Shown here: piece after piece, positions 32,521-43,389 of the stretch
How positions within the stretch are numbered: position 1 is the first letter of the stretch
Layout: each line of letters opens with the position of its first letter
Translations under genes and position numbers: made by a program
Notes under the pieces: generated by a model
What the model was told of the DNA's origin: nothing
The model's input: only the letters and a program-made list of their open reading frames with translations
Database searches by the model: none
Assembly: GCA_003996215.1 (NCBI GenBank)
Contig: QJPP01001803.1
Coordinates: 186,001-250,000 of the forward strand
Source: Jaltomata sinuosa
Lineage: Eukaryota; Streptophyta; Magnoliopsida; Solanales; Solanaceae
Length of the DNA stretch: 64,000 nt
Reading direction: 5' to 3'

Positions 32521-33000
32521 CGCCTACGTATCCCGTTGAAGTAGGAATCAGGTCAAATGTAATTCCCACACTCAAAGTGGGAGAATGTTGGAAATAAATA
32601 AAGGGGTGACTGAAGCTGACAATGGCCGCCTATGTATCTCGTTCTTGAGAATTGAGGTCAAACGTAGTTTCTAGGAAGGGGAAAGATAGATTTTTCTAAG
32701 GGGTTGCCCGAAGCCGACACAGGCCGCCTACGTATCCAGTTGAAGCAGGAATCAGGTTAGACGTAGTTCCCACACTCGAAGTGGGAGAATATTTGAAAAT
32801 AAACAAAGGGGTGACCGAAGCCGACAAAGGCCGCCTACGTATCTCATTCTTGAGAATTCAGGTCAAACATAGTTCGTAGGAAGGGGAAAAATAGATTTTT
32901 CTAAGGGGTTGACCAAAGTCGATATAGTCCGCCTACGTATCTCATTCATGAGAATTCAGGTCAAATGTAGTTCGTAAATAGAGGATAGGGGATATTTTAA
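32521..33000. repeat. Tandem array D: alternating A-B units, period about 205 bp
   Basis: Subunits beginning 'cgcctacgtatc' start at 32,521 (a), 32,627 (b), 32,725 (a), 32,832 (b) and 32,930 (b, partial). Steps are 106, 98, 107 and 98. The a type carries 'gttgaagtaggaatcaggt' and the b type 'cttgagaattcaggtcaaa'. On the minus strand each begins with 'gatacgtaggcgg', common in Tat/Ogre 3' regions. It is a small higher-order repeat. Confidence 0.9.
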
Positions 33001-33073
33001 GCTTTTATTAAGTGCAAAAACGATTACAATTAGAAAATACGATTACAAGAAGAGAAAGAAAGAAAGACTATCA

Positions 33074-33240
33074 TTAGGCATAGTATTTCTTCACAGCATC
33101 GGAGTGGATAGGCTTGGGCCACACTTGGCTATCCATCTCGGACAAAATCAAGGCTCCTCCTGAAAACATTTTGTGGATGACATATGGTCCTTGCCAATTA
33201 GGTGCAAACTTTCCTTTGTCTTATGGGTGGGAAGAATTAA
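33074..33240 (-). pseudogene. pol: Integrase C-terminal remnant (Tat/Ogre)
   Basis: Only the last ~55 codons of integrase remain: 'GKFAPNWQGPYVIHKMFSGG' followed by 'ALILSEMDSQVWPKPIHSDA' and 'VKKYYA', ending at a natural TAA (33,074-33,076). This is the terminal GPY-type module of Tat/Ogre integrases. It is joined almost directly to the pre-RT segment at about 33,240, so catalytic core, RNase H and RT are gone. Confidence 0.85.
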
Positions 33241-33719
33241 TTGTCCATTCCCTGGATTAATTCTAGATTGACTGATAAATTTTGGGAGATGATGTTTGTA
33301 CTCATTCTCGTCCTATTACGGTAGGACCAGTCAAAGATATCGATGTATGGCTTGAGTAGACTAATAAGCTCTTTCTTTTGTTCTTTTGACAAATGAACAT
33401 CGACGTTGATTTCTTTAGCTTGACTGTTGCCTCCCAGATTTACCACCTCGAACTCTTTTAGGTAGGGCCTCTCCTGGTTTCCAAAGTTCTTGGACTTCTT
33501 GGCTGTTTGTTCCAGGATCATGATTTCTTCAACATACCCTTCAAAATCATTGTCGTCCATCTTGGCTTGTTCGTTAAGCTCTTGACATGACATGATAGTG
33601 GCAGGTTTTAACTTATTCTTACTAAAACCATAAACAAAACGAGTTAGATGGTACCAAGTAAATAAATAATTTTGAATGGTAAATGTTTTCAATAAGGGAT
33701 GCTTTTCTTTGAAATCCAA
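33237..33719 (-). pseudogene. pol: Pre-RT segment of the 16.5-kb element
   Basis: A 160-codon open stretch. Its second half has 'NQERPYLKEFEVVNLGGNSQ', 'HLSKEQKKELISLLKPYIDI' and 'FDWSYRNRTRMST', the spacer that leads into RT in Tat/Ogre elements. The first half ('LNEQAKMDDNDFEGYVEE') is acidic. RT motifs should begin soon after its end but do not. Instead the integrase remnant follows. The protease that should precede it is absent between 33,720 and 33,842. Confidence 0.78.
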
Positions 33720-33841
33720 GAATATTTATAAGCTATTGCTATAACCCACATGAATGCTGGTTTGTGCCTTTTGGAGAGCGATAAAATAGTACGAGGAATT
33801 TGAAAACATAAAGGGTGGGTCACGGAGCCTCATCTGGACCA

Positions 33842-36266
33842 TTACCGATTTTCATAAAATAGAATCTTTAGATACCCAGCCGAGTGGAGAGTCACAGGGG
33901 GAGTTGTGGCCCAGTTCTGTAGCTTTTCATCGGGCTTGACATCCCTAATCATGATTGCTTCGTAGGTTTCTTCTGTTATAGCATCGCATTCTTCAAACAG
34001 CTTTCCCATTTCGTCCTCTAACCCATCGCTCGGGAGACCAATGCATACCGTAAATGACTGATACAAGTGAAGGAGTGATTTTGGAATTCCTGACTGCTTC
34101 TTCTCTTCTATCTTTGCCTTGTCATCTTGGGCTAACCCTTCAAAGGGTAGTTCAACAGTATTCAAAGTAGCTATAGCTTTTTTTGGCATTTCCTGCTTTT
34201 TAGGGATAACCCACACTATTGACTTGCTGACCATCCATTCTTCATCAACCTCTATCATGTTAATAGTGGGTCCTCTGTGATTAGGGAGCGGGTTGATATT
34301 AACATTTGGCGGTGTTGTATCAAGTGTGACCACCCTTTGATCAATCAAATCTTGAATCTTATGTTTCAGGTTAATGCAATCCTCTGTATTGTGTCCAGTG
34401 CCTCCGGAGTGGTAGGCGCAATACCGATCAACTTTGTAGAAAGGAGAGTTGGTATTGCCTGGTTTGTGCAAAATGGGTTGAATAATCTCAGCGGCCTTCA
34501 GCCTTTCGTATAACTGAGTTCTGGTTTCGGCTAACCGGGTAAAGGTTCGAGGGATTTTCTTTTCCAAATTTGGTCGAGGGAGATCGGCTTTAGCAGGAGG
34601 GGGAACCCGGTGATTGTTCAGGTTCTCAGGAGCTTTTTGATATACTGGGAAGCTCTGGGGAGGAGTTTGGTAAGTGGGTTGCACATTTTGTTGTGGAGCT
34701 TGGTATATGGGCTGAACGTTTGGTTGTGGATCTTGGTAAATAGGCTGAATATAGTAAATTGGTTGAGGATTTTGTGGAGCTGGGGGAGGGGTTGTTGAAA
34801 TAAGTGATTTTTTGTAGTTGGCCCAGAAAGGTTTTCGCGATCTCGGGCTAGGACTGAAGGATACCAAAGACACTTCTTCCCCTTTTTTCCTGGGAAACCC
34901 TGCCGATCCTGAGGCTTTGGTAATCTTGCCGCTACGAAGATCCTCTTCGACAATTTCACCAATCTTAACTAGGTCGGCGAATTTTGCTATAACTGATGAT
35001 ATTATTTTGTCATAGAAATCTAACTCTTGAGAGCTCATAAACATCACACTTATTTCCTCTTCGGTCATAGGAGGTCGAAGTATCACCGCCTCCTTTCTTC
35101 ATCGATAGGCGTAGTCTCTGAAGTCCTCATTCGATTTTTGCCTGATGCACCTAAGAGTGTATCGATCCGGGATAACTTCCACGTTATATGCAAACCTTTG
35201 AGAAAAGTTTCGGGCCAAATCACTCCATTTGGACCACTTTTTTAGTTCTTGAGAGGTGAACCATTACAAAGCCTCTCCGCTTAGACATCGGCTAAACACT
35301 CTCATTAGCAGAGCGTCGTTCTTTCGAGCACCGACCATTTGGTTGCAGTAGCTTCTCAAATGGTCCTCGGGATTCGTAACACCATTAAAGATCTCGAACT
35401 TGGGAATCTTGAATCTGTCTGGCAAGTCCATCTCTGGATTCGATACAGAGATCATCGTAGTCATAGCCTTTCTCATAAGACGATCCCCGAAACTCTTTGA
35501 TCCTGGCTATCTCTTTTTTCATTTGAGCCATGTCATGATCACGCTTCTTTTCCGCGGCCATTAAATCTTTCTCTTTCTCCTCGTAGTGGTCAATCTCAAG
35601 ACTTTTCGAGAGAGCGGTGTATGGTTCTACCATAGCATGGAAAGCAGGAAGCTCTGTATTTTGGACAAGTGGAGGCTGGACATGTGGAATGGCATTTGGG
35701 TATGTAGTGGTATAGTTTTGTGGATTGATGATGTTGGGATGGTTATTTTGAGAGTTGTAAGTGTTCAGTGGCGTGTTCTGGTAATTTGGAGGGAGGTTCT
35801 GTGGATTTTAGGCACTTGGGTTATTGTTTTGGTTAGTGTGCTGGATATGAGGAGTATGGATTTTATACGAGGATCCAATATGAGGAGGGTTGTTGGAGAG
35901 AGGTTTGTTGGAAGGTCTAGGTGTGGAGGTAGGAGGGATATTTCCTGAATAGTTTTTAATTAATGGGGAATCGAGCAAAGGGATTTGGAGAGGAGGCTTA
36001 GAGGTGCCCATATTTGGAGTGTTAGCGGCAAAAGACAAGCTAGCCATATCTTTGGCTTTCTGTACTTCTTCTTGCATCTTTTCCAAATTTCTTGCAGGTT
36101 CGGCAATCAATTCACTCTGTTCAGTTGTAATATTGTCTCTTACAGTCAAGGCGTTCTCTTCCTCGCTATCAGTCATTTTATCCTTATTGAAGCGAGGGTT
36201 AAAGGAGGAATCTATGTGTGCCTTTGAGCCAGTGAAGTAGGGATGTTCGGCCAGTTTTGTTAACAC
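33842..36266 (-). pseudogene. gag: gag of the 16.5-kb element, nearly complete but broken
   Basis: The N-terminal part (35,808-36,266) has 'LAEHPYFTGSKAHIDSSFNP' and a coiled-coil-like stretch. The middle has 'EPYTALSKSLEIDHYEEKEK' and the capsid core 'DRFKIPKFEIFNGVTNPEDH', 'NQMVGARKNDALLMRVFSR'. A 414-codon open stretch (33,842-35,086) holds 'PPMTEEEISVMFMSSQELDF', a proline/glutamine-rich repeat (residues 99-160) and a zinc-knuckle-like C223-H226-H232-C237 motif ('CAYHSGGTGHNTEDC'). Breaks: TAA at 35,808, a frameshift near 35,440, TAA near 35,264 and TGA near 35,098. The relic at 45-47 kb has the same order. Confidence 0.87.
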
Positions 36267-37641
36267 AAATCAATTTCTATTACCTGATGAAGTAAAATAA
36301 CTTAAAGGTCGATATGTTAGATCCTTGTAATGATAAACAATACAAGATAACCGACCGATAAGGAACACATAAAGTTGCTTTTTATCTAGGCAAATTGATC
36401 AATGGGCCTTTATTGGCTCGAGGGTAGGATCGATTTTGGGGTAGGTAGATCCTATCAGGAGATTTGACTTGTCGAGTCTTCAGCACTGGATGTGTCTTCT
36501 GATTTTTTATTTTTGTTTATCTTTGTCGAAGTGAGGAAATGAAAATCTCTTAAAGATAGGGAACGGGTCCTGAAAGGATGTAGCTAAGATATTGTAAGTT
36601 CATTTTCTGAATAAGACTTGAAGGGTTTTAAGAAGTTTTTGGATTTTTCTGGAGAAATTTGAAGAACTCCAAGAGCGATTTTGTGTAGTGGCTTTATATT
36701 TTGCTTACTGTGTTCTAGAAAATTTTGGCATGGACTGGACCAATTTTCCTTGATTCAAGAAACACACATAACACATAAAAAAATTATATCACATAACAGT
36801 TCATAACGCGTCCTATACGGATATGTGATCTTTTTATGCCAAAGGTAGGCCTAACGAATTGAAAGATGTGTATGTTGTTTGTAAATGTTCCATTTACCCA
36901 AATATATACTAACAATTTAAATGAAAACGCGGATACAAAATAAGGGAAAAAGAAATGTACATCAGAAATCAGTCCCACACAGGGGCACAATTCTAAACTA
37001 GGCTGCCGTGGTCGGTCCTTCGTTATCGAACTTCTTGGACTTCTTGAAAATTCTGAACGCCTTTCGGATGACAATCTTCGAAAATGAAAGACAATCTAGA
37101 TATATCCCAATCCCAAGGGATAATGGTTCGTACAACTCGACATCACATCCTTAAATTGAGCACGTATGGGATGATTGTTCTTTTGGGCCGTGGGCCCTTT
37201 CGAACACAAGGTGATCTTACTAATGGACTTAATATCCCTCGGATATTAAGACATCTTAGGTCAATGCCTATTTCGGGATTTGGTTTTGCTCTATCCTGAG
37301 TTTACAGAATAGGTTTCGAAATTGACTGAGAACCAAGGCGGACAACAAAGGCTAAAACAACAAGTGACCGTTAACCGACCGCGGGTTAACTACTTCACTC
37401 GTCTGTTTTGAAAATTGTGTGTTTTGTTAAAAATGACTGTAAAGACTTGCGTAATCGTCTTTTTACCCCTAATGCAGTCTAATGCCTTTGCCAAGGGAGG
37501 CGGAAGATGCCATTAACAGTTTATAAGTGCGAGAAATTAAACAAGTAAGGAAAGCAAAAAAAGTTTACTAATTATTACAATTCTGAATAGTTAGTCAAAT
37601 AAGTTAGTTTCAAATAATAAGGTTAGAACCTAGTTGAATTA
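36267..37641 (-). other. 5' leader of the 16.5-kb element
   Basis: Non-coding leader between the primer site and gag. Just upstream of gag the minus strand has 'ttacttcatcaggtaataga', matched at 44,925 in the plus-strand relic by 'ttacttcaataggtaataga'. Short frames such as 36,784-37,074 show no recognised motif. An ORF1 like that of Ogre is not readable here. Confidence 0.6.
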
Positions 37642-37661
37642 TCCCCAGCAGAGTCACCATT
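37642..37661 (-). other. Probable primer-binding site of the 16.5-kb element
   Basis: On the minus strand 'tggtgactctgctgggga' lies three to four bases after the LTR end. Comparable 'TGGCGACTC...GGGGA' sequences follow the 5' LTR of many Tat/Ogre elements, for which an arginine tRNA primer has been proposed. I state the tRNA identity from memory and with caution. Confidence 0.7.
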
Positions 37662-37663
37662 TT

Positions 37664-40600
37664 TGTTTTACGGGTAAAATGACTTTATGGGTATTGAAAA
37701 TCATTTCGAAAATCTAATTTAAAGTTTCAAAACGTTTTCAATTAAAGCAAGAGTCGCCTCTTAGTTTTTATAAAGTAAAAATAAAGAAAAACTCATAATG
37801 ATTTTCAAAATCCCAAAACAGATAAATGTTTAAAAAGTCGAGAGATTAAGGGTAAGGGTTCGGGTTAATACTCTTGGAAGGGTGTTAACGCACCAAGAGT
37901 ATCCTCTAACCCGCGGTTGTCCTGGCTTGTTAAAAAAAACTTATTTTGACTAACTTTTGGAAAAAAAACACCTTGTTCATTTTAACTTGATTTTGAGAAA
38001 CGTAGCAAATGAGACGTGATTAGAGGTAATTAATACTTGTACTTTAAAAAAATGAAACACATGAAGAGTTGATTCAAAATAGGAAGAACATGCTTGTTTT
38101 TGATAGTTTTAAACACAAAATATTTAATCATTTTATACGAAAGTGATTAACAAGAAAAGAATTTACTCATTAGGGGTAATTCAACTAAGTTTTAAAAAGA
38201 CAGTCCAAATTAATAACAATTAATCCTACACTAAACAATACAAGAGTTAAATAGAATATAGTTAAGCCCTTGGCTTAATTTTGAACCTGTCCTAAAATAT
38301 AGTTTTTGGGTCCTCTTTAGGCCCACCGCCATTCTCTTTGACACTTTTAGCCCAATTTCTTCAGAGTTCAATTCGTTTTGGACTGTTACACCATTACTGC
38401 ATGCATGGGCCTGACCCATTTTTCATTCTTTCTCCAATCCTGTAGTTAATTCTGCTTTGCTCCATCAAAATAAGTCCTTTTAGGACTTTGGGATTGACTG
38501 ATCCGGTGGTGTTGGGCTAGGACCAACTGGAAATGCAGGGAGAGATGTGAGTCCAAGTGAACGCAGATGTCACATGTGAGAAAGAAATAGAAAATTAATA
38601 GTAATAGCTTACGTTAATTTGCAAATATAACACAATCATACGAAGAGATGAAACAAAACTGATTCCTAGTGCTATATGTTAAAAGAAAGTTCTAATCGCA
38701 CAAGTGTTTTTATCCTTTATACGAAAGAGAAACAGAAGCTCACTGAGATTCACAAACGTTAAGTCTAGCATTTGTTAAAGAACCTTCAAATTTATCCGAA
38801 GATTGCAACAAACATTGCAAGATGCAAAGCATGGAGATATTTACACAAATAAAGGGAGGCCATATGTTTTTGATAATTTTTCGACAATGAGCAGAATCAT
38901 AGAAAAATCATAGGAAGACTTTATCATAAGATTTTATCTTCTTAACAAAGAATCATGCTCAAGTTTTACAATGGAAGATGATCAGTAAAAGATGCAAGCT
39001 AATTTGTTCTTTTAATGACATAACACAATAGGATTTCAGGCCATAAAAAGATTTAAACTCGATTCGAACATACTAAAGAGGCAGTTTCAAATAGATAGAA
39101 GCCATAAGAGACACATAGATTTAGCTACACCTCACAAATTTTAGCTAGGTAATTTCAAAAGTCAAGTAATGCATTGTTATTCTAGATTCTATTTTTTTAT
39201 TAGACAAGTTTAATTAAAGGCGGAATCACACAAACAAGTGCAGCTATAGGGAGGAAGGCAAAACAAATAACTCATGCTTAACAGTTGACATGCTACAATG
39301 AGGAAGACGAAGAGAAAAGATATAGAAGAGATCATTAGTTAGATCAAATAGCTGAAAGTTGGAACACAAAGATGATAGAGCAGAAATCGCATAACAACAT
39401 GGTCCTATCCATTTTTCCTCTCTTAATTGATTTCAAATAATAAGTTGGGGTGGATTAAGCAAACTTGAAAAAGGAAAGAAGAGGAGGCAAGGTCCTGATC
39501 AATACATTGGAGAAGAGCATAGAAAAGAAAATAAAATTAAGAAAATATGAATCTATTCCGACTTCTACTCAGACATCACACCACATGAGAACATCGCCAA
39601 TGCGTATGTTTCAGACAAAGGGAGCAAAAAAGAACCCCAATAGACTCCTCCTAAAAAACAGACCCAGGCTGGTTTTATCAGGTATAAATTTTCATATTGA
39701 CTTTCAAAGACGAAAGTATATCATGAAGAGATATATTTTGTCCCTAGTCTTTCATTCAAAGGAACACATGAAGACCAAGATACAACAATCATGCTTCAAA
39801 CAACATCTAGATACGGTAAGATATATTCAAATTCAACAAAATGAACTTTATCGCTTCTTTTTCTAAGCTACTATCACAACACCAGAAGATATCAGGCAAG
39901 ACCAGCTAAGAAAAAATAGAGAAGGAGAAAACACAACTTATAATCACAATAATGCCAGCCTAAAACCAACAGTATATTTCTAAAGAAAAAAAAAGAAAAC
40001 AGACAACTCTACATTATCGAAAAGAAAACGAAGAACAGAAGAACATAGCAAAGAAAGAGATAAGAGATTCACCTTTTTTGGAGCAGCGACTGAGACCACA
40101 AGCTTCAACGAAGAACTTAACCACCGCCGGAAATAGTAGTATCCTCACCGAACTCTGATTTTTTAGTGTTTTTGATTCTAATAGTTGATTCGATTATGTA
40201 GGGTTAGAGAAATGCAGAAAAGGGAGGGCTATTTTTAGGGGAAATCTTCGGGGGTGAAAAGAGGGGGGAAAACGAAAGGGTATTTCTGGGAAAAGGGTTA
40301 ATGGAAATTTGAATTCCTTCAACGGATAAGGTTGAATCATCAATAAATGGTACAAAATCGGACCAATTTCCTCAGATATCGCGGAGAAATCAACAATTAG
40401 GCAATTTCTAGAATATTCTGGGCTGCCAGCTTGATTTTAGATGGAGATAAGGACGGCGTTTGGGAATTTTAACAGAGATGATGAGGGTTATAAAGTTGTT
40501 GTATATGTTGTTTTCATCTTGCAACTATGAACGGTGTTAGGGTTGAGAGAGAAAGAGGTGGATAAGATGAAGATGAGGGATGGTGAGCTGTTGTTGTACT

Positions 40601-41349
40601 GGTCACGTGAGTGTGAGAGGTGCATTCTCTTCTGGGGATTTGAAGATGCATGAGGTGCATTTGAGAGAGAATATAAGTGGTGGGTGAGGAAATATGTGGA
40701 AAAATATATGCAGTGAGTATATGTATATGTGTATGAGCTGATGAGAACAGAGGGGTTTGGGCCGGGTTATGGATATTTGAGGTGGGCTGGGAGTGGGCTA
40801 AGGCAGCAAAATGAAATGGGCCGGTGGGTTTTGGGTGTTTGCAGGCCCAAAAGCTGGCAGATGACAAAGGAGTTATAAGGGGGTTTCAGAATATGGCCAC
40901 ATAAAAATGTGGCCATTTTAAATTCAAGAAATAGCCAAATTTGGAGTAATTAGGCTAGGATTGGAATAAAATTGAATTAATTACAATTAACCTCGAGCTT
41001 TAATAAATTAAAACAAATCAAAATAATTAATGTATTTAACACTTAATTATCTCTTTTACAATTATGAAATTAATTTCTCATTTGAATTAATTTGGAGGAA
41101 AATCAAGCGTTTAATCTTATAAAAGGATTTTCTTACGAAATGAAACTCTAAAATAATTCTTTAAGTAAACTTATATGAATTTCACGTAATTAAACATGAA
41201 AGACATAAATTATTGCTCAGAACTATTATAAAGCTTATTTGGAAAATATTTTATCCTTTTCCACAAAACAATTATTTTAAAAATTGTTTAAAATTTAGGA
41301 AGGCTCAAGATTAATACGTAATGTGTAGGGTAAAATTTGGGTGTCAACA
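37664..41349 (-). repeat. Right LTR of the 16.5-kb element (5' LTR, 3,686 bp)
   Basis: It pairs with 24,840-28,677. It is shorter through several small losses: about 43 bases near 39,045, about 50 near 40,214, about 37 near 40,955 and about 13 near 41,067. At least two of these fall between short direct repeats kept in the left LTR. Its TATA box is altered to 'taaaaatag'. The end CA at 41,349 is followed by CATGA. Confidence 0.93.
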
Positions 41350-41354
41350 CATGA
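41350..41354. repeat. Target-site duplication CATGA, right copy
   Basis: Matches 24,835-24,839. The interrupted chromovirus LTR continues immediately after it. Confidence 0.9.
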
Positions 41355-42381
41355 CATCTGATATGTCCTTGTGCTTTTCGAACAAGTTTTGGACATCAGA
41401 TATGTCCCTATATTTTATGAAAGGTTTGGCATCTAGATATGTCTACCTAAGTTATGAACAATTTTTGTATCGATATGTCACAAGTATATTATGAGCTATA
41501 TGTATTTTTTGGGAGTAGTATTTAGCACTGAGCGATGAGGGTTGGATTACCCAACTCCAAAACTATGTTGCCAGAGTACATTCTGAATCGCCCTATGGGC
41601 TTATGAAAGTGATTCCACATTTGATCATGGTGTCATGTGCTTTAGCAGGCATTAGGGCAGCTTTGCCAACTAGGGTTATATAGTTGGATTATGGTGTCCA
41701 TTTCTTGGAAGGGTTTGGGGCAGCTTTGCTAACTAGGGTTATATAGTTAGATTCCATGTAGCTCGCATGGTCTATTGTCGGTTGTAAGAAACTCTCGTAT
41801 GAATGTTTTTCAGTCTTATGATTTGATATCTCTTACTATATGCTTAAACTATGACATTTATTATAATTTCTCTTATCATGCATGGATTCAGCTTTAACTA
41901 TGTTCTAAGCACATTTTACTACATTTATGCATATCTCACATAGTCGGTACATCCTATAATACTGAAGCATATTTGCATTGCATCCTCTTGATGATGCAGA
42001 TTCAGGCTCTTTCCCTCTGGTTCATGGCTAGAAGTTCTCAGTCCTCTAGACTCTTGTTGGTGAGTCCTCATTACTCGAGGACCATAGCTATGTTAGTTAC
42101 TTTAATGTTCTTTCTTGGATATTCTCAAGTTAGTTAGGGTCTTATCCCTTCAACTCTTATGTCAGTTTAGAGGCTTCAGACATAGCCAGACCTGTATTCC
42201 GTATTTGGAATTAGTACTTCTTAGACTCTATTCTTATTTAGTTATGGTTGCATGTCATCATTTTGTATGCATCCACTATGTTTTATTATGAATGTCTGAT
42301 TATGCTATGAACTAGGTTAACTTGGGGAACTTGTGGTCTAGGGTCACGTGTTACGCCTAGGGGGTGCCTCGGGGCATGGCA
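41355..42381 (+). repeat. Chromovirus LTR, second part (split by insertion)
   Basis: This continues the LTR begun at 23,709. Its sequence parallels 51,570-52,519 of the intact LTR: 'gggagtagtatttagcac', 'ccaaaactatgttgcca', 'gatgatgcagattcagg', 'tggtgagtcctcatta' and the end 'gcctcggggcatggca' (compare 'gcctcggggcgtgaca'). A Tat/Ogre-like relic follows directly. Confidence 0.88.
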
Positions 42382-42912
42382 ATAACTGATCACAAGGATA
42401 GTGTGGTAGCATTAAAGGATATGGATCGTCGAGAGTGGAAGAAAAAGAAGGTTGAGGTACCTAAGCCCAAAGAAAGTCTTTAGCCATGATGTAGTGAGAC
42501 GTACAAAGAGTGGATAAAGAAGAACCTTGCGGGGACTATTGAGCCAGGGCCGAACATACCTTATCGAGTGGTTGATGTTGAGTCGGAGCACCTGATCAGA
42601 CTTCATAGCCTCCAAGAGCTGTGCAAAAGGAGTGAGGTGGCACACCATTTACGACACAAGGAAGATGTTGTGACCATACAACATCTAAATTAAGAATTGA
42701 GTCAGACTAGGAAAGAGTTGGGGGATGCTAGCCATTGTTTGATTGAGCTAGATAATAACATGGGTCAACAAATTCAGGGCATAAAAGGAATGGACTTCGG
42801 GAGCAGGGCCCTGATGGATGGAGCTCATTTGGTCATGGATTGGTACTTCATATGGCATGAAGTGGACAAGGCCAAGATAGCGAGGACTGATGCAGGACCT
42901 TCTGGGAGTTAG
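42382..42912 (+). pseudogene. Tat/Ogre-like upstream ORF relic (possible ORF1 end)
   Basis: A mostly open stretch in one frame with a few stops: 'ETYKEWIKKNLAGTIEPGPN', 'YRVVDVESEHLIRLHSLQEL' and the 71-codon end 'MSQTRKELGDASHCLIELDN' to 42,912. Charged, coiled-coil-like composition and position upstream of a Tat/Ogre gag suggest the extra ORF1 of Ogre-type elements, whose function is unknown. I cannot name a domain. Stops near 42,482 and 42,693 break it. Confidence 0.5.
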
Positions 42913-43389
42913 AGTTATTTATCATAATCCCCTGGACGGGATTGTTTATTTTTTTCCCCTACGTGGGATTGTTTATTTCTTGCATTTTCCCCATTCCCTA
43001 AAAATTGTATCCCCATTTGCTATTTAGTTGTAAAAACTTGTTTTTTTATTATTAATGAAAGCATATTTTGGGGAAAATGGATTGACTTAGAGGCATATAT
43101 CTCCTTCGAATACGATAGGCCTACCCTTGGCACAGAAAGGTTACCCAAGTTAGGACGCGGCATCTCTATGGGACTATTATACTCTTGTGTGATTATAAAT
43201 ATTATTATGTGCTACGTGTGTTGCCTAAATAAAAGATGAATTGATCTACTCCTATATTAATTTTTAGAACACCTTAAGTAGAAAATAAACCCACAAGCAC
43301 AAAGTCCAACAAAAATTACTCCTCGAGTTTCTCAAGTTTCCCAAAAAAAATCCAAAATCCCCTCAAACAAGCCTAAGAATTTCTCTCCT

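Larger units (their letters stand above)
28678..33073 (-). other. Hypervariable 3' untranslated region of the 16.5-kb element
   Basis: About 4.4 kb between the integrase stop and the 3' LTR. It contains four unrelated tandem arrays, listed separately: about 70-bp, about 88-bp, 40-bp and about 205-bp units. Between them (31,090-32,500) is unique sequence with a 120-base duplication at 32,316 and 32,438, each copy holding 'ttaaaaattct' and 'ccccagttt'. Purine-rich minus-strand sequence 'caaagggatggacagt' abuts the LTR at 28,678 and may be the polypurine tract. Long open frames in this region are by-products of the repeats. Confidence 0.85.
24840..41349 (-). mobile_element. Tat/Ogre-like LTR retrotransposon, 16.5 kb, non-autonomous, intact ends
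   Basis: The element has two long LTRs (24,840-28,677 and 37,664-41,349), TG...CA ends and perfect CATGA duplications. On the minus strand: 5' LTR, primer site, leader, gag, a short pre-RT segment, the extreme C-terminus of integrase, a 4.4-kb 3' untranslated region with four tandem arrays, and 3' LTR. Protease, RT, RNase H and most of integrase are deleted, so it would depend on another element. The gag matches the plus-strand relic at 45-47 kb. LTR start TGTTGACACCC, gag type and the 'gatacgtaggcgg' motif point to Tat/Ogre elements. Assignment to Ogre proper is not certain. Confidence 0.93.
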
